A stretch of 64,000 nt of DNA from JOPF136 sp963773835 (GTDB taxonomy: Bacteria; Acidobacteriota; Terriglobia; Acidiferrales; UBA7541), in the NCBI GenBank assembly GCA_963773835.1, contig CAVZCQ010000002.1, positions 434,001 to 498,000 on the forward strand, written 5' to 3'. Shown here one piece after another: positions 25,913-33,957 of the stretch. Positions within the stretch are counted from its first letter, which is position 1, and each line of letters starts with the position of its first letter. The position numbers and the translations under genes are program-made. Below the pieces are notes generated by a model. That model worked only from the letters and a program-made list of their open reading frames with translations. It ran no database searches and was not told where the DNA came from.

Positions 25913-26586
25913 AACCAACCATCGTGCGCACCATCGAACGGCCGGAAGCGAAGGCCATCTCTCTGCTCGGCGAACTGGGCGTCGCCACGGTCCACGAAGC
26001 CCAGGGCCGCCGCGGGCTGATGAAGCCGTACCTGCGGCCCATCTATCCCGCTGCGAAGGCCGCCGGGCCCGCCGTCACCGTGCTCAGCCATCCCGGAGAC
26101 AACCTGATGATTCACGCCGCAGTCGAGGTGTGCCGCCCCGGCGACGTGCTGGTCGTCGCGCTGGTCGCCGAATCCACCGACGGCATGTTCGGCGAGCTGC
26201 TGGCCACTTCGCTTCGCGCCCACGGCGTGGCGGGCCTGGTGATTGATGCCGGAACGCGCGATATTGCAAAGCTCACCGAGATGAATTTCCCGGTCTGGTC
26301 GCGCGCCGTCTCCGCCCAGGGAACCGTGAAAGAAACCGCCGGTTCCGTAAACGTGGATGTGGTTTGCGGTGGTGCCATCGTCCATCCTGGCGATGTCATC
26401 GTCGGCGACCACGACGGCGTTGTGGTGGTGCCCCGGGCCCAAGCCGCTGAAATCGCTCAACTGGGCGAGCAGCGCCGCGCGAAGGAAGAACGCACGCGCG
26501 AGCGCCTTCGCTCCGGCGAGTTGGGCCTCGACGTCTACGGCCTTCGCGCCAAACTCACCGCGCTGGGCGTGAGGTACGTGGACTGA
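25909..26586 (+). CDS. 4-carboxy-4-hydroxy-2-oxoadipate (CHA/HMG) aldolase, RraA fold
   Basis: Cleaves CHA to pyruvate and oxaloacetate, the last step after GalB. The 225-residue protein has the class II RraA-like aldolase features: GVATVHEAQGRRGLM at the N-terminus, GELLATSLRAHGVAGLVIDAGTRD (the Gly-x20-Arg-Asp metal/substrate motif, about 98-121), and VHPGDVIVGDHDGVVVVP. Known family names are LigK, ProA and GalC. The four-base overlap with galB supports the aldolase call over plain RraA. Confidence 0.86.
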   Translation: MKPTIVRTIERPEAKAISLLGELGVATVHEAQGRRGLMKPYLRPIYPAAKAAGPAVTVLSHPGDNLMIHAAVEVCRPGDVLVVALVAESTDGMFGELLATSLRAHGVAGLVIDAGTRDIAKLTEMNFPVWSRAVSAQGTVKETAGSVNVDVVCGGAIVHPGDVIVGDHDGVVVVPRAQAAEIAQLGEQRRAKEERTRERLRSGELGLDVYGLRAKLTALGVRYVD

Positions 26587-26589
26587 GTG

Positions 26590-26609
26590 GCACAGCCACT
26601 CCTGGCTGT
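26590..26609 (+). terminator. Hairpin after the aromatic operon
   Basis: CACAGCCA-CTCC-TGGCTGTG, an 8-bp stem with a four-base loop, begins four bases after the aldolase stop. No T-run follows. It may be a terminator or one more copy of an intergenic hairpin element. Confidence 0.45.
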
Positions 26610-26673
26610 GTGCGTCAGCTCTGGGCAGTAAACGCTCCGCTGAAGCGCCCGGCGACCTTCCCCTGGGCGTGCG

Positions 26674-26700
26674 TGGACCTCTCCCACTTCCTGCTATAAT
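26674..26700 (+). promoter_or_regulatory. tRNA-Glu promoter
   Basis: A perfect TATAAT at 26695-26700 lies 19 bases before the tRNA; a weak -35 candidate, TGGACC, is at 26674-26679. The -10 is convincing, the -35 less so. Confidence 0.5.
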
Positions 26701-26719
26701 ATTTTTCCGTTTCCACAGC

Positions 26720-26794
26720 GGCGGTATCGTCTAGGGGTTAGGACGCCAGATTCTCAATCTGGAAACCCGGGTTCGATTCCCGGTACCGCTACCA
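26720..26794 (+). tRNA. tRNA-Glu (CTC)
   Basis: A full cloverleaf: acceptor GGCGGTA/TACCGCT, D-arm starting GTCTAG, anticodon stem CCAGA/TCTGG with loop TTCTCAA giving anticodon CTC (reads GAG), T-arm CCGGG-TTCGATT-CCCGG, discriminator A and encoded CCA. It stands alone between two protein genes. Confidence 0.95.
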
Positions 26795-27113
26795 TTGCTC
26801 TACCACTGTCCCCCTCCCGGGTTCTCCGCCGCGCCATCGGCAGAGGGTCCCCTGCCACGCTTCTCCATCTCGCAGGTGAGGGTTCGCACCTCTCGCGGTG
26901 ACTGCGGTCACTTCCATTCCGGCCGGTGCAGACGGAAAATAGGCTGAGAAGGATCGGCCATGGGAGAGGGAACGTGCGGCCTGAGTGCCCCTGGCCGTTT
27001 CTCTCCGTCGGAACTCCGGGCGCCGGAGTCGTGTGGCCGTCAAACGATGGCACCGCGCATCAGGAGTGCGCGGGGGCCTGAAATCCTGGGCCGATCCAGA
27101 AGGGAGAACGCAC
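26795..27113. other. Non-coding gap after tRNA-Glu
   Basis: A 319-bp stretch before the universal stress gene. Open frames on either strand look like GC-driven shadows with no recognisable domain. Apart from AAGGGAGA just before ATG 27114 I see no further element. Confidence 0.5.
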
Positions 27114-27551
27114 ATGAAAATTCTGCTTTGCGTTGACGAATCGAAATTCTCGGAAGCGGCTCTCCAAGCCGTCCTCTCCCAATTCCGGCCGCAGAGCACG
27201 CAGGTCCGCGTTCTGCACGTGCTCCAGCCGGTCTCCTTTGCCCCTCCCCCGCAGATGGCGGCCCAGTACGCGTCGGAGTTGGAACAAGAAGGCAAGAAGG
27301 GACGGGAACTGGTGGAACGCGCGGCAAAGACCCTTCAGGCCGCGGGATTCCAGGCCGAGAGTACAGTCGAAAAAGGCGATATCCGCGTGAGGATCATCGA
27401 CACTGCCTCGGAGTGGAACGCCGATTTGATCGTCATTGGTTCCCACGGGCATAGCGGCATTCCGCGTTTGCTGCTCGGCAGCAGGGCCGAATTCGTCGCC
27501 CGCAACGCTCACTGCTCGGTCGAAATCGTGCGCACTTCGAGCAAGGGATGA
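27114..27551 (+). CDS. Universal stress protein (UspA family)
   Basis: A 145-residue single-domain Usp. The fold begins MKILLCVDESKFSEAAL and ends with the ATP-binding signature Gly-x2-Gly-x9-Gly-Ser (IGSHGHSGIPRLLLGSRAEF, about residues 111-130), so it is probably of the ATP-binding type. The ATG at 27114 follows AAGGGAGAACGCAC; the upstream frame has no homology. It converges on catJ with 28 bases between the stops. Confidence 0.9.
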   Translation: MKILLCVDESKFSEAALQAVLSQFRPQSTQVRVLHVLQPVSFAPPPQMAAQYASELEQEGKKGRELVERAAKTLQAAGFQAESTVEKGDIRVRIIDTASEWNADLIVIGSHGHSGIPRLLLGSRAEFVARNAHCSVEIVRTSSKG

Positions 27552-27579
27552 AATCTGTTCGCTCGCGGCGTCGCAGCTC

Positions 27580-28368
27580 CTACGCGTCCGGAGACCGCCC
27601 GTGCGCCAGCGCGGTGCGCCGCTGCAACTCCCGTAGCGTGTCCAGTTCCGTGGCGCTGGGCGAGGGAGTTGTCTCGACAACCTCCGCGAACCGGATTTTC
27701 CACCCGGTCGCGGCGCGCACCTTCTCAGAGCTGACCCCGGGATGAAGGTGTGTGACCGTCAGTTGTTTTGTTTCCGGATCCGGCTCCATCAGGCACAGAT
27801 CCGTCACCACGGCCACCGGGCCCTTCCCGGGCAGCCCCAGCCGCTTTCTGGCCTCTCCGCCGTCCAGATGTCCTACCGAGGTGATAAAGTCCAGCCGCTC
27901 CACAAACGCCCGCGCTGTCTGCCGCAGCACCAGAATCACTTTCCCCGCGCAGCTCGCGATTTCCGGAGCGCCCCCGGCCCCCGGCAGCCTCGTCCGTGGA
28001 TGCGCGTAGTCGCCGATCACCGTCGTGTTGATATTCCCATAGCGGTCAATCTGCGCGGCGCTCAGAAACCCCACGGTCACCCGCCCGCCCTGCAGCCAGT
28101 AGCGGAAAATCTCCGAAGTCGAGACCACCGTGTCCGCCGTTTCCGCCAGGCCGCCGTCGCCGATGGACAGCGGAAGGACGTCTGGTTTCGCGCCGATGGG
28201 CCCGGACTCGTAAATGAGCACCACGTCCGGCGCGTGCGTCAGGCGCGCCAGGTTGGCCGCGGCAGACGGCAGTCCGATGCCCACAAAGCACACGTCGTGA
28301 TTCCGCAGCAGCCGCGACGCCGCCACCGTCATCATCTCCGCAGCGGTGAATGCCGGCGCGGCGCTCAA
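27580..28368 (-). CDS. catJ: 3-oxoadipate CoA-transferase subunit B
   Basis: Second subunit of the enzyme that moves CoA from succinyl-CoA to 3-oxoadipate. The 262 residues run close to Pseudomonas CatJ as I recall it: VCFVGIGLPSAAANLARLTH, VLIYESGPIGAKPDVLPLSIGDG, FLSAAQIDRYGNINTTVIGDY and LPGAGGAPEIAS. The catalytic Glu expected in the B subunit family is the one in YESGPIG. Its start overlaps the catI stop by four bases. Confidence 0.9.
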   Translation of the reverse strand: MSAAPAFTAAEMMTVAASRLLRNHDVCFVGIGLPSAAANLARLTHAPDVVLIYESGPIGAKPDVLPLSIGDGGLAETADTVVSTSEIFRYWLQGGRVTVGFLSAAQIDRYGNINTTVIGDYAHPRTRLPGAGGAPEIASCAGKVILVLRQTARAFVERLDFITSVGHLDGGEARKRLGLPGKGPVAVVTDLCLMEPDPETKQLTVTHLHPGVSSEKVRAATGWKIRFAEVVETTPSPSATELDTLRELQRRTALAHGRSPDA

Positions 28369-29228
28369 TGGACCTCCTTCGCCATCCCTTCCTGGAGCAC
28401 CCGTTTGAACTCTTCAAAATCGTCGGTGTCCAGGATGTGGCGTTTCATCCATTGCTCGAAACTCTCGCGCTCGCGCGAAATGCCGTCCCAGGCCTGGTAG
28501 AACAGGTTGTCGCGGTCGTAGTAGCCGTGCGCATAGGAAGGATGCGCGCCCCCGGGCACGCAACACACGGCCGTCACCGTCCAGGACGGCAGAATGCACG
28601 CATTCGGCCAGGCGCCCAGTTCGTCCACGATTTCCTCTACCGTCACGATGGCCTGGCGCGCCGCCAGCACCGCTTCCTTCTGCACGCCCAGAATTCCCCA
28701 CAGCAGCACGTTTCCCTTCCGGTCGGCCTTCTGCGCGTGGATCACGGCCACATCGGGCCGCACCGCCGGAACCGCGGCCAGCTTTTCCCCCGTGAACGGG
28801 CACTCGATAAACCGGATGCGCTCGTTGTACCGTGGCAGGTCCGACCCCGCGTACGCGCGCAGCACCGCGAACGGCAAACCGGAAGCGCCCGCCACGTAGG
28901 CATTGGAAAGGTCGCCATGGCCGTGTTCCTCGAGCTCCAGCTCTCGAGGCCAGCCGTGTTCCACCGCGTCGCGCAGCCGGTGCAGCGAGCCCACCCCCGG
29001 ATTCCCGCCCCACGAAAACACCAGTTTCCGCGCGCACCCCGCCCCGATCATCTGGTCGTAGATCAGATCCGGCGTCATCCGTACCAGCGCCAGGTTCATG
29101 CGCCCTTGGCGGATGATTTCATGCCCCGCGGCAAACGGGATCAGGTGCGTGAACCCTTCCAGGGCCACAAAGTCGCCGTCGCGCACCAGCGCTTCCACCG
29201 CTTTCCGAAGTGAAGTCACCTCCGCCAT
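28365..29228 (-). CDS. catI: 3-oxoadipate CoA-transferase subunit A
   Basis: A 287-residue first subunit. VALEGFTHLIPFAAGHEIIRQ, LVRMTPDLIYDQMIGAGCARK, VFSWGGNPGVGSLHRLRDAVE and VPGGAHPSYAHGYYDRDN are nearly word for word the CatI type rather than the shorter PcaI type. ATG 29228 (MAEVTSLRKAVE) is chosen; 55 residues of upstream frame are low-complexity. With catJ it completes the 3-oxoadipate step downstream of pcaHG, although the intervening pcaB, pcaC, pcaD and pcaF genes are outside the window. Confidence 0.92.
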   Translation of the reverse strand: MAEVTSLRKAVEALVRDGDFVALEGFTHLIPFAAGHEIIRQGRMNLALVRMTPDLIYDQMIGAGCARKLVFSWGGNPGVGSLHRLRDAVEHGWPRELELEEHGHGDLSNAYVAGASGLPFAVLRAYAGSDLPRYNERIRFIECPFTGEKLAAVPAVRPDVAVIHAQKADRKGNVLLWGILGVQKEAVLAARQAIVTVEEIVDELGAWPNACILPSWTVTAVCCVPGGAHPSYAHGYYDRDNLFYQAWDGISRERESFEQWMKRHILDTDDFEEFKRVLQEGMAKEVH

Positions 29229-29330
29229 GCCTGCTCCCGCGCTGTGTTCACCCCGGGCGGCCCCGCCGGAATAGAGCAAGTGTGGTCCGGCACCCGGCTT
29301 GACCGGAGTGTGCGAATACCGCGCATTTCT

Positions 29331-29342
29331 GCGATATACGCA
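29331..29342. promoter_or_regulatory. PcaR-like operator site C (catIJ)
   Basis: GCGATATACGCA, about 103 bases before the catI start. A second, weaker element TGCGAATACCGCGC (29311-29324) lies just inside it, like the weaker copy that overlaps the pcaHG -10 region. Two adjacent half-sites are common for IclR-family regulators. Confidence 0.5.
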
Positions 29343-29485
29343 TGATGCGAGTGTGCGGATGGCCTCGCGCGCTGTCAAGAAGTTTGGCTCCACGGCGGTC
29401 CGGTCGCGGCGTCACATGCGCGTGGGAGCAGCTCGCACGCCGGGCCCTGCTGCGCCCGGGTGCCTGGCCGGATGTTCCTTCGATT

Positions 29486-30355
29486 TCAGCCGATTTGTTT
29501 CCCCAGCAGTTCCGCGCCCTCTCTCAAGGCAGGAAGAATCCGGTCCGTCATTTCCACGTAGGACAACTGCGCGGCGTGAACTCCTGTGTTCATCGAGGCC
29601 ACCACGGCGTTTTGCCGCGAGCGCACCGGCACGGCCATGGACCGCAACCCCGGCTCCAGTTCTTCGTCCACCAGGGCGTACCCCTCCAGGCGTACCTTCT
29701 CGATCATTGCGGCAAATGCCGCCTTCTCGGTGATGGTCTTCGAGGTCATCGGGCGAAGTATGAGATTTTCCAGGTAAGCCTGGAATTCCGTCTCCGGAAG
29801 CGCGGCAAGCAGCACGCGGCCTCCTGACGTGCAGTAAGCGGGCAGGCGCGTCCCCACGGACACGCCCACGGACATCACGCGTCTCACCCCATAATGCGCG
29901 ATATACACGACTTCTTCGCCTTCCAGCACGCCCAGTGCTACCGCCTCCCGCACGGCCTCCGCCACGCGTTGCAAGATCGGGTGCGCGATTTCCGCGAGCG
30001 AACTCGAGGACAGATAGGAGTACCCCAATCGCAGGATCCGCGGCTTCAGCTGGTATATGTGGCCGTCCGATTCCGCATAACCGAGCATTTCCAGTGTCAT
30101 CAGCAGTCGCCGCACCGCTGCCCGGGATAGATTTGTCCTTTGCGCCGCATCGGACACGGACAGTCCGGTGGGATGGGCCTCAAACGCCTCGATCACCCGA
30201 AGACCGCGCGCCAACGAAAGCACGAAATCCGGACTGCCCAGGAAAGCCGCCAGGTCCTGTAGTTTGCCATTCGTGCTCTCCGTACGCACGCGGCGAGCGG
30301 GCTTCCGCCCCGATGCCGGCGCACTCCTGCGTCGAACCTGTCGCGGCTGCCTCAC
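29486..30355 (-). CDS. IclR-family transcriptional regulator, PcaR/PcaU/PobR type
   Basis: A 289-residue regulator. The winged helix-turn-helix (FVLSLARGLRVIEAFEAHPTGLSVSDAAQRTNLSRAAVRRLLMTLEMLGYA, roughly 45-95) has the PcaR/PobR-type opening, and the effector domain includes VGTRLPAYCTSGGRVLLA and LEPGLRSMAVPVR. GTG 30355, eight bases after GGAGG, is the best start; an ATG four bases away is out of frame. The basic N-terminal 40 residues (RRRSAPASGRKPARR) are longer than usual. It lies between catIJ and the molybdenum-hydroxylase operon, both carrying the putative operator. Confidence 0.88.
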   Translation of the reverse strand: MRQPRQVRRRSAPASGRKPARRVRTESTNGKLQDLAAFLGSPDFVLSLARGLRVIEAFEAHPTGLSVSDAAQRTNLSRAAVRRLLMTLEMLGYAESDGHIYQLKPRILRLGYSYLSSSSLAEIAHPILQRVAEAVREAVALGVLEGEEVVYIAHYGVRRVMSVGVSVGTRLPAYCTSGGRVLLAALPETEFQAYLENLILRPMTSKTITEKAAFAAMIEKVRLEGYALVDEELEPGLRSMAVPVRSRQNAVVASMNTGVHAAQLSYVEMTDRILPALREGAELLGKQIG

Positions 30356-30469
30356 GCATGAGCCTCCACGGAGCGCAATCGGAGCCCGCTCATGGTCGCA
30401 TGAAAGCTGGGGAGCACAAAGGAACTGCCCGCAAGCCGGCCGGCCGAAATCCGCGCGGTGCACAGCATG

Positions 30470-30481
30470 GCGATATTCGCA
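30470..30481. promoter_or_regulatory. PcaR-like operator site D
   Basis: GCGATATTCGCA, itself nearly palindromic, in the divergent gap between the IclR gene and the molybdenum-hydroxylase operon. It could give autoregulation together with control of the operon. Confidence 0.45.
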
Positions 30482-30556
30482 CACGCTCGATTCCCCCAGC
30501 GGGAGACTGCTCACTCGCGGCCGGCCCTGCTCCCCCTCGAATTTTCCTCACCCTCA

Positions 30557-30585
30557 TTTGATTCATGGCATCAAAGCGGTATCTT
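30557..30585 (+). promoter_or_regulatory. Candidate promoter with embedded palindrome, upstream of the molybdenum-hydroxylase operon
   Basis: TTGATT (30558-30563), 16 bases, TATCTT (30580-30585). The perfect palindrome TTTGAT-N7-ATCAAA (30557-30575) overlaps the -35 and the spacer, where a repressor would block polymerase. A run of nine G follows at 30590-30598, directly before the ATG at 30605. Confidence 0.35.
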
Positions 30586-30604
30586 CAGCGGGGGGGGGTA
30601 CGCC

Positions 30605-31075
30605 ATGCTCACGCTCGTCGTCAACGGTAAACGCTCTACAGTTGACGTGGACCCCGCTACGCCGCTGCTCTGGGTGTTGCGGGAGAATCTGCACCTGACG
30701 GGAACCAAATACGGCTGCGGGATGGCCCTTTGCGGCGCCTGCACCGTGCATCTGGACGGTGAGGCGGTCCGCTCGTGCGTCACACCGGTTTCCCGCGCCG
30801 TCGGCAAAAAGGTGACCACCATCGAGGGACTCTCCGCGGACCTCACGCATCCCCTCCAGCGCGCCTGGATTGAAGAAGAAGTTCCCCAGTGCGGCTACTG
30901 CCAGTCCGGCCAGCTGATGGCTGCCGCCGTGCTGCTGCGCGAGAACCCCCATCCCACCGACAACGACATCAACGAGGGGATGGCCGGCAACATCTGCCGC
31001 TGCGGCACCTATCCCCGCATTCGCCGCGCCATTCATCGCGCCGCCGCGCTGATGGCGGAAGGGAAAGCGCGATGA
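30605..31075 (+). CDS. [2Fe-2S] subunit of a xanthine-oxidase-family hydroxylase (IorA/CoxS-like)
   Basis: A 156-residue small subunit with the two classic clusters: a plant-type one at TKYGCGMALCGACTVHLDGE and RSC (about 36-60), and a second at CGYCQSGQL and CRCGTYPRI (about 98-140). ATG 30605 is preceded by a G-rich stretch that could pair with 16S rRNA. Its stop overlaps the large-subunit start by four bases. Two-subunit enzymes without a flavin subunit are the isoquinoline 1-oxidoreductase / membrane aldehyde dehydrogenase type. Confidence 0.9.
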   Translation: MLTLVVNGKRSTVDVDPATPLLWVLRENLHLTGTKYGCGMALCGACTVHLDGEAVRSCVTPVSRAVGKKVTTIEGLSADLTHPLQRAWIEEEVPQCGYCQSGQLMAAAVLLRENPHPTDNDINEGMAGNICRCGTYPRIRRAIHRAAALMAEGKAR

Positions 31076-33240
31076 GAGCCACGACAGCCATCAACCGCCG
31101 CGAATTCCTGAAGACCGGCGCGGCCGCCACCGGCGGGCTGGTGATCGCACTCCATTTTTCCACGCTGACGCCCAGCGAAACGGCCCTCGCCGCTCCCGCC
31201 TCGGAGTTCGCCCCCAACGCATTCGTCCGGATCGCTCCCGACGGCGGTATTACCGTCATCATCGGAAAGTCGGAGATGGGCCAGGGCGTCTACACCTCGC
31301 TCCCCATGCTCCTGGCTGAAGAGTTGGACGCGGATTGGACCCGCGTGCGTTGCGAGTTCGCGCCCGTGGATCCCGCTTACAACCACACCGTATTCGGCAT
31401 CATGGTCACCGGCGGAAGCACCAGCATCTGGACATCCTACGAGCAATTCCGGAAGGCTGGCGCCGTGGCGCGAGCCATGCTGATCCAGGCCGCCGCGGAC
31501 GGCTGGGGCGTCGCGCCCTCCGCTTGCCGCACCGAGAACAGTTTCGTGATTCACGAGGTCTCCGGCCGCCGCGCTGCCTACGGCGAGCTGGTGGCGAAGG
31601 CAGCGGAGGGAAAACCTCCTGCCCAGGTGACTCTCAAAGACCCGAAGGACTTCAAGATCATCGGCAAACCCGTCCACCGGCTGGACACGCCCGCCAAATG
31701 CAACGGCGCTGCAACGTTTTCCATCGACGTCGAGCGGCCGGGAATGCTGGTCGCCATAGTGGCGCGCCCGCCCGTGTTCGGCGGCAAGGCCAGGAGTTTT
31801 GACGCCACCTCTGCGAAGGCCATCCGCGGCGTCAAAGACGTTGTCGAGATTCCGCGCGGCATCGCCGTCCTCGCGGACGGCTATTGGGCCGCCCGCCGCG
31901 GCCGCGATGCTCTCAAAATCGATTGGGACGATGGACCGCTGGCCGGCTACAGCACGGAAAAACAGCGCGCCGACTACGCGGCGCTGGCCAAAACGCCCGG
32001 CGACGTCGCGCGCAAAGACGGCGACGCTGCCGCCGCTCTCGCCCGCGCGGCAAAAAGACTCGAGGCCGAGTACGAGCTGCCCTACCTGGCCCACGCGACC
32101 ATGGAGCCGATGAACTGTGTTGCCGACGTGCGCGCCGGCAGTTGCGAGGTCTGGGCCGGCTCTCAGATGCAGACTCTCGACCGTCTCACCGCGGCCCAGG
32201 CTGCCGGGCTCAAACCCGATCAGGTTCAGTTGCATACCATGTTCCTCGGCGGCGGATTCGGGCGCCGCGCCGTGCCCGATTGCCACATGGTGCAGGAAGC
32301 CGTGCAGGTTTCGAAGGCCGCCGGCGTCCCCGTCAAACTCATGTGGACGCGCGAAGACGATATGCGCGGCGGCTACTACCGTCCCTACTGGTTCCACCGC
32401 CTCGCGGGCGGGCTCGATGACAATGGCAACATCGTCGCCTGGAAGCAAACTATCGTCGGCCAGTCCATTATCGCGGGAACGCCATTCGCTCAGGCCATGA
32501 TCAAGGATGGCGTGGACGGAACATCCGTGGAAGGCGCCGCGGACACGCCCTACTTGATCCCCAATCTCTACGTGGATCTTCACTCCCCGAAGCTCGAAGT
32601 GCCCACGTTGTGGTGGCGTTCGGTGGGCCACACGCACACGGCCTTTGTTGTCGAGAGTTTTCTAGACGAATTGGCCCACGCCGGGCGCAAAGACCCCTGC
32701 GAACTGCGCCGCGCTCTGCTGGCCAACGCCCCGAGGCACCGCCGCGTTCTCGAGCTCGCCGCGGAAAAGGCCGGATGGGGCTCGCCGGTTGCGCCCGGCC
32801 GCGGGCGCGGCATCGCCGTGCACGAATCGTTCGGCAGCTACACGGCATACGTCGCGGAAGTCTCCGTTTCCAAACAGGGAGAACTGACCGTGCACCGCAT
32901 GGTGTGCGCCGTGGATTGCGGGCCGGTGGTGAACCCGGACACCATCACTGCGCAAATCGAGGGCGCGGCCGTCTTCGGCCTCACCGCGGCTCTCCGCGGC
33001 GAGATCACGCTGGAAAACGGCCGGGTACAGCAGAGCAATTTCAACGATTATCAGATTCTGCGCATTTACGAGTGCCCGGAAATCGAAGTTCACATCGTGC
33101 CCAGCACGGAGAAGCAGGGCGGAATCGGCGAGCCCGGAGTTCCCTGCGTGGCGCCGGCGGTTGCCGATGCCATTTTTGCGCTCACGGGAAAGCGCATCCG
33201 GCGCCTGCCCATCCGTTCCGAGGATCTGCGAAGCGCGTAA
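31072..33240 (+). CDS. Molybdopterin-binding large subunit (isoquinoline 1-oxidoreductase beta / aldehyde dehydrogenase type)
   Basis: Catalytic Mo-cytosine-dinucleotide subunit, 722 residues. A twin-arginine signal (NRREFLKTGAAATGG) sends it to the periplasm after folding with its small partner. GKSEMGQGVYTSLPMLLAEEL, FLGGGFGRRAVPDCHM and the catalytic Glu in GGIGEPGVPCVAPAVADAIF (about 690-705) are family features. Electrons leave through the small subunit to the cytochrome encoded next. Context suggests oxidation of an aromatic aldehyde or N-heterocycle, for example vanillin, but the substrate is not readable from sequence. Confidence 0.87.
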   Translation: MRATTAINRREFLKTGAAATGGLVIALHFSTLTPSETALAAPASEFAPNAFVRIAPDGGITVIIGKSEMGQGVYTSLPMLLAEELDADWTRVRCEFAPVDPAYNHTVFGIMVTGGSTSIWTSYEQFRKAGAVARAMLIQAAADGWGVAPSACRTENSFVIHEVSGRRAAYGELVAKAAEGKPPAQVTLKDPKDFKIIGKPVHRLDTPAKCNGAATFSIDVERPGMLVAIVARPPVFGGKARSFDATSAKAIRGVKDVVEIPRGIAVLADGYWAARRGRDALKIDWDDGPLAGYSTEKQRADYAALAKTPGDVARKDGDAAAALARAAKRLEAEYELPYLAHATMEPMNCVADVRAGSCEVWAGSQMQTLDRLTAAQAAGLKPDQVQLHTMFLGGGFGRRAVPDCHMVQEAVQVSKAAGVPVKLMWTREDDMRGGYYRPYWFHRLAGGLDDNGNIVAWKQTIVGQSIIAGTPFAQAMIKDGVDGTSVEGAADTPYLIPNLYVDLHSPKLEVPTLWWRSVGHTHTAFVVESFLDELAHAGRKDPCELRRALLANAPRHRRVLELAAEKAGWGSPVAPGRGRGIAVHESFGSYTAYVAEVSVSKQGELTVHRMVCAVDCGPVVNPDTITAQIEGAAVFGLTAALRGEITLENGRVQQSNFNDYQILRIYECPEIEVHIVPSTEKQGGIGEPGVPCVAPAVADAIFALTGKRIRRLPIRSEDLRSA

Positions 33241-33277
33241 GGCCCAGGCCGCGGCGGCCGGCACGGAGAAGTGGAAA

Positions 33278-33889
33278 ATGACGAAACATCCGGCATCGGG
33301 ATGGAAAGTATCTGCAGGCGTTCTGGCCGCGCTGGTCGCAGGCTGCATCGCTGGCGCTGCCGGGCTGCGCCCCACTCCCGCCGCGCGCCCAGCCGAGCGC
33401 GACGACGCCGGCGCCCGCGCGGCATTTGCCGCCGCTGCGCCCGTCTTTTTCCACCCGCGCTGCATGAACTGCCATCCCTCCGGCGACCAGCCTCTCCAGG
33501 GAGACGACAGCCATCCGCACACTCAAAACGTCCGTCGCGGCCCCTACGGCAATGGCGTGTACGGAATGAAATGCACCACCTGCCACCAGCAGGAAAACAC
33601 TCCCGGCCCTCACATGCCGCCCGGCGCGGTCGTTTGGCGGCTGCCTCCTCCCAAAATGCCGATGGTATTTCAGGGCCGCACGGTTCACGAGCTCTGCGAA
33701 CAATTGAAGGACCCCGCGCGCAACGGCGGAAAGTCCCTCCGGCAGATCATCGAGCACGTTTCCTCCGACAAGCTGGTCGGCTGGGGCTGGAATCCCGGCG
33801 AAGGCCGCACGCTCCCCCCGCTGAGCCGCCCGGAATTCGCCAACTACATCACTCAATGGGTGCAGAAGGGCGCCGCCTGCCCGGAGTAG
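33278..33889 (+). CDS. Periplasmic dihaem cytochrome c-type partner of the molybdenum hydroxylase
   Basis: A 203-residue protein with an N-terminal membrane or signal segment (VSAGVLAALVAGCIAGAAG) and two haem-binding motifs, RCMNCH (about 62) and KCTTCH (about 93). Proteins of this kind are often annotated only as isoquinoline 1-oxidoreductase subunit. It lies 37 bases after the large subunit, so the trio would pass electrons from substrate via Mo and Fe-S to cytochrome and the respiratory chain. ATG 33278 gives the clean signal peptide. Confidence 0.8.
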   Translation: MTKHPASGWKVSAGVLAALVAGCIAGAAGLRPTPAARPAERDDAGARAAFAAAAPVFFHPRCMNCHPSGDQPLQGDDSHPHTQNVRRGPYGNGVYGMKCTTCHQQENTPGPHMPPGAVVWRLPPPKMPMVFQGRTVHELCEQLKDPARNGGKSLRQIIEHVSSDKLVGWGWNPGEGRTLPPLSRPEFANYITQWVQKGAACPE

Positions 33890-33957
33890 CACCGCTCCGT
33901 TGTACGTCCGGATCTCCGCAGGAACTGCGAGCTCGCTCGGACAGTCGGAGCCCCCGT

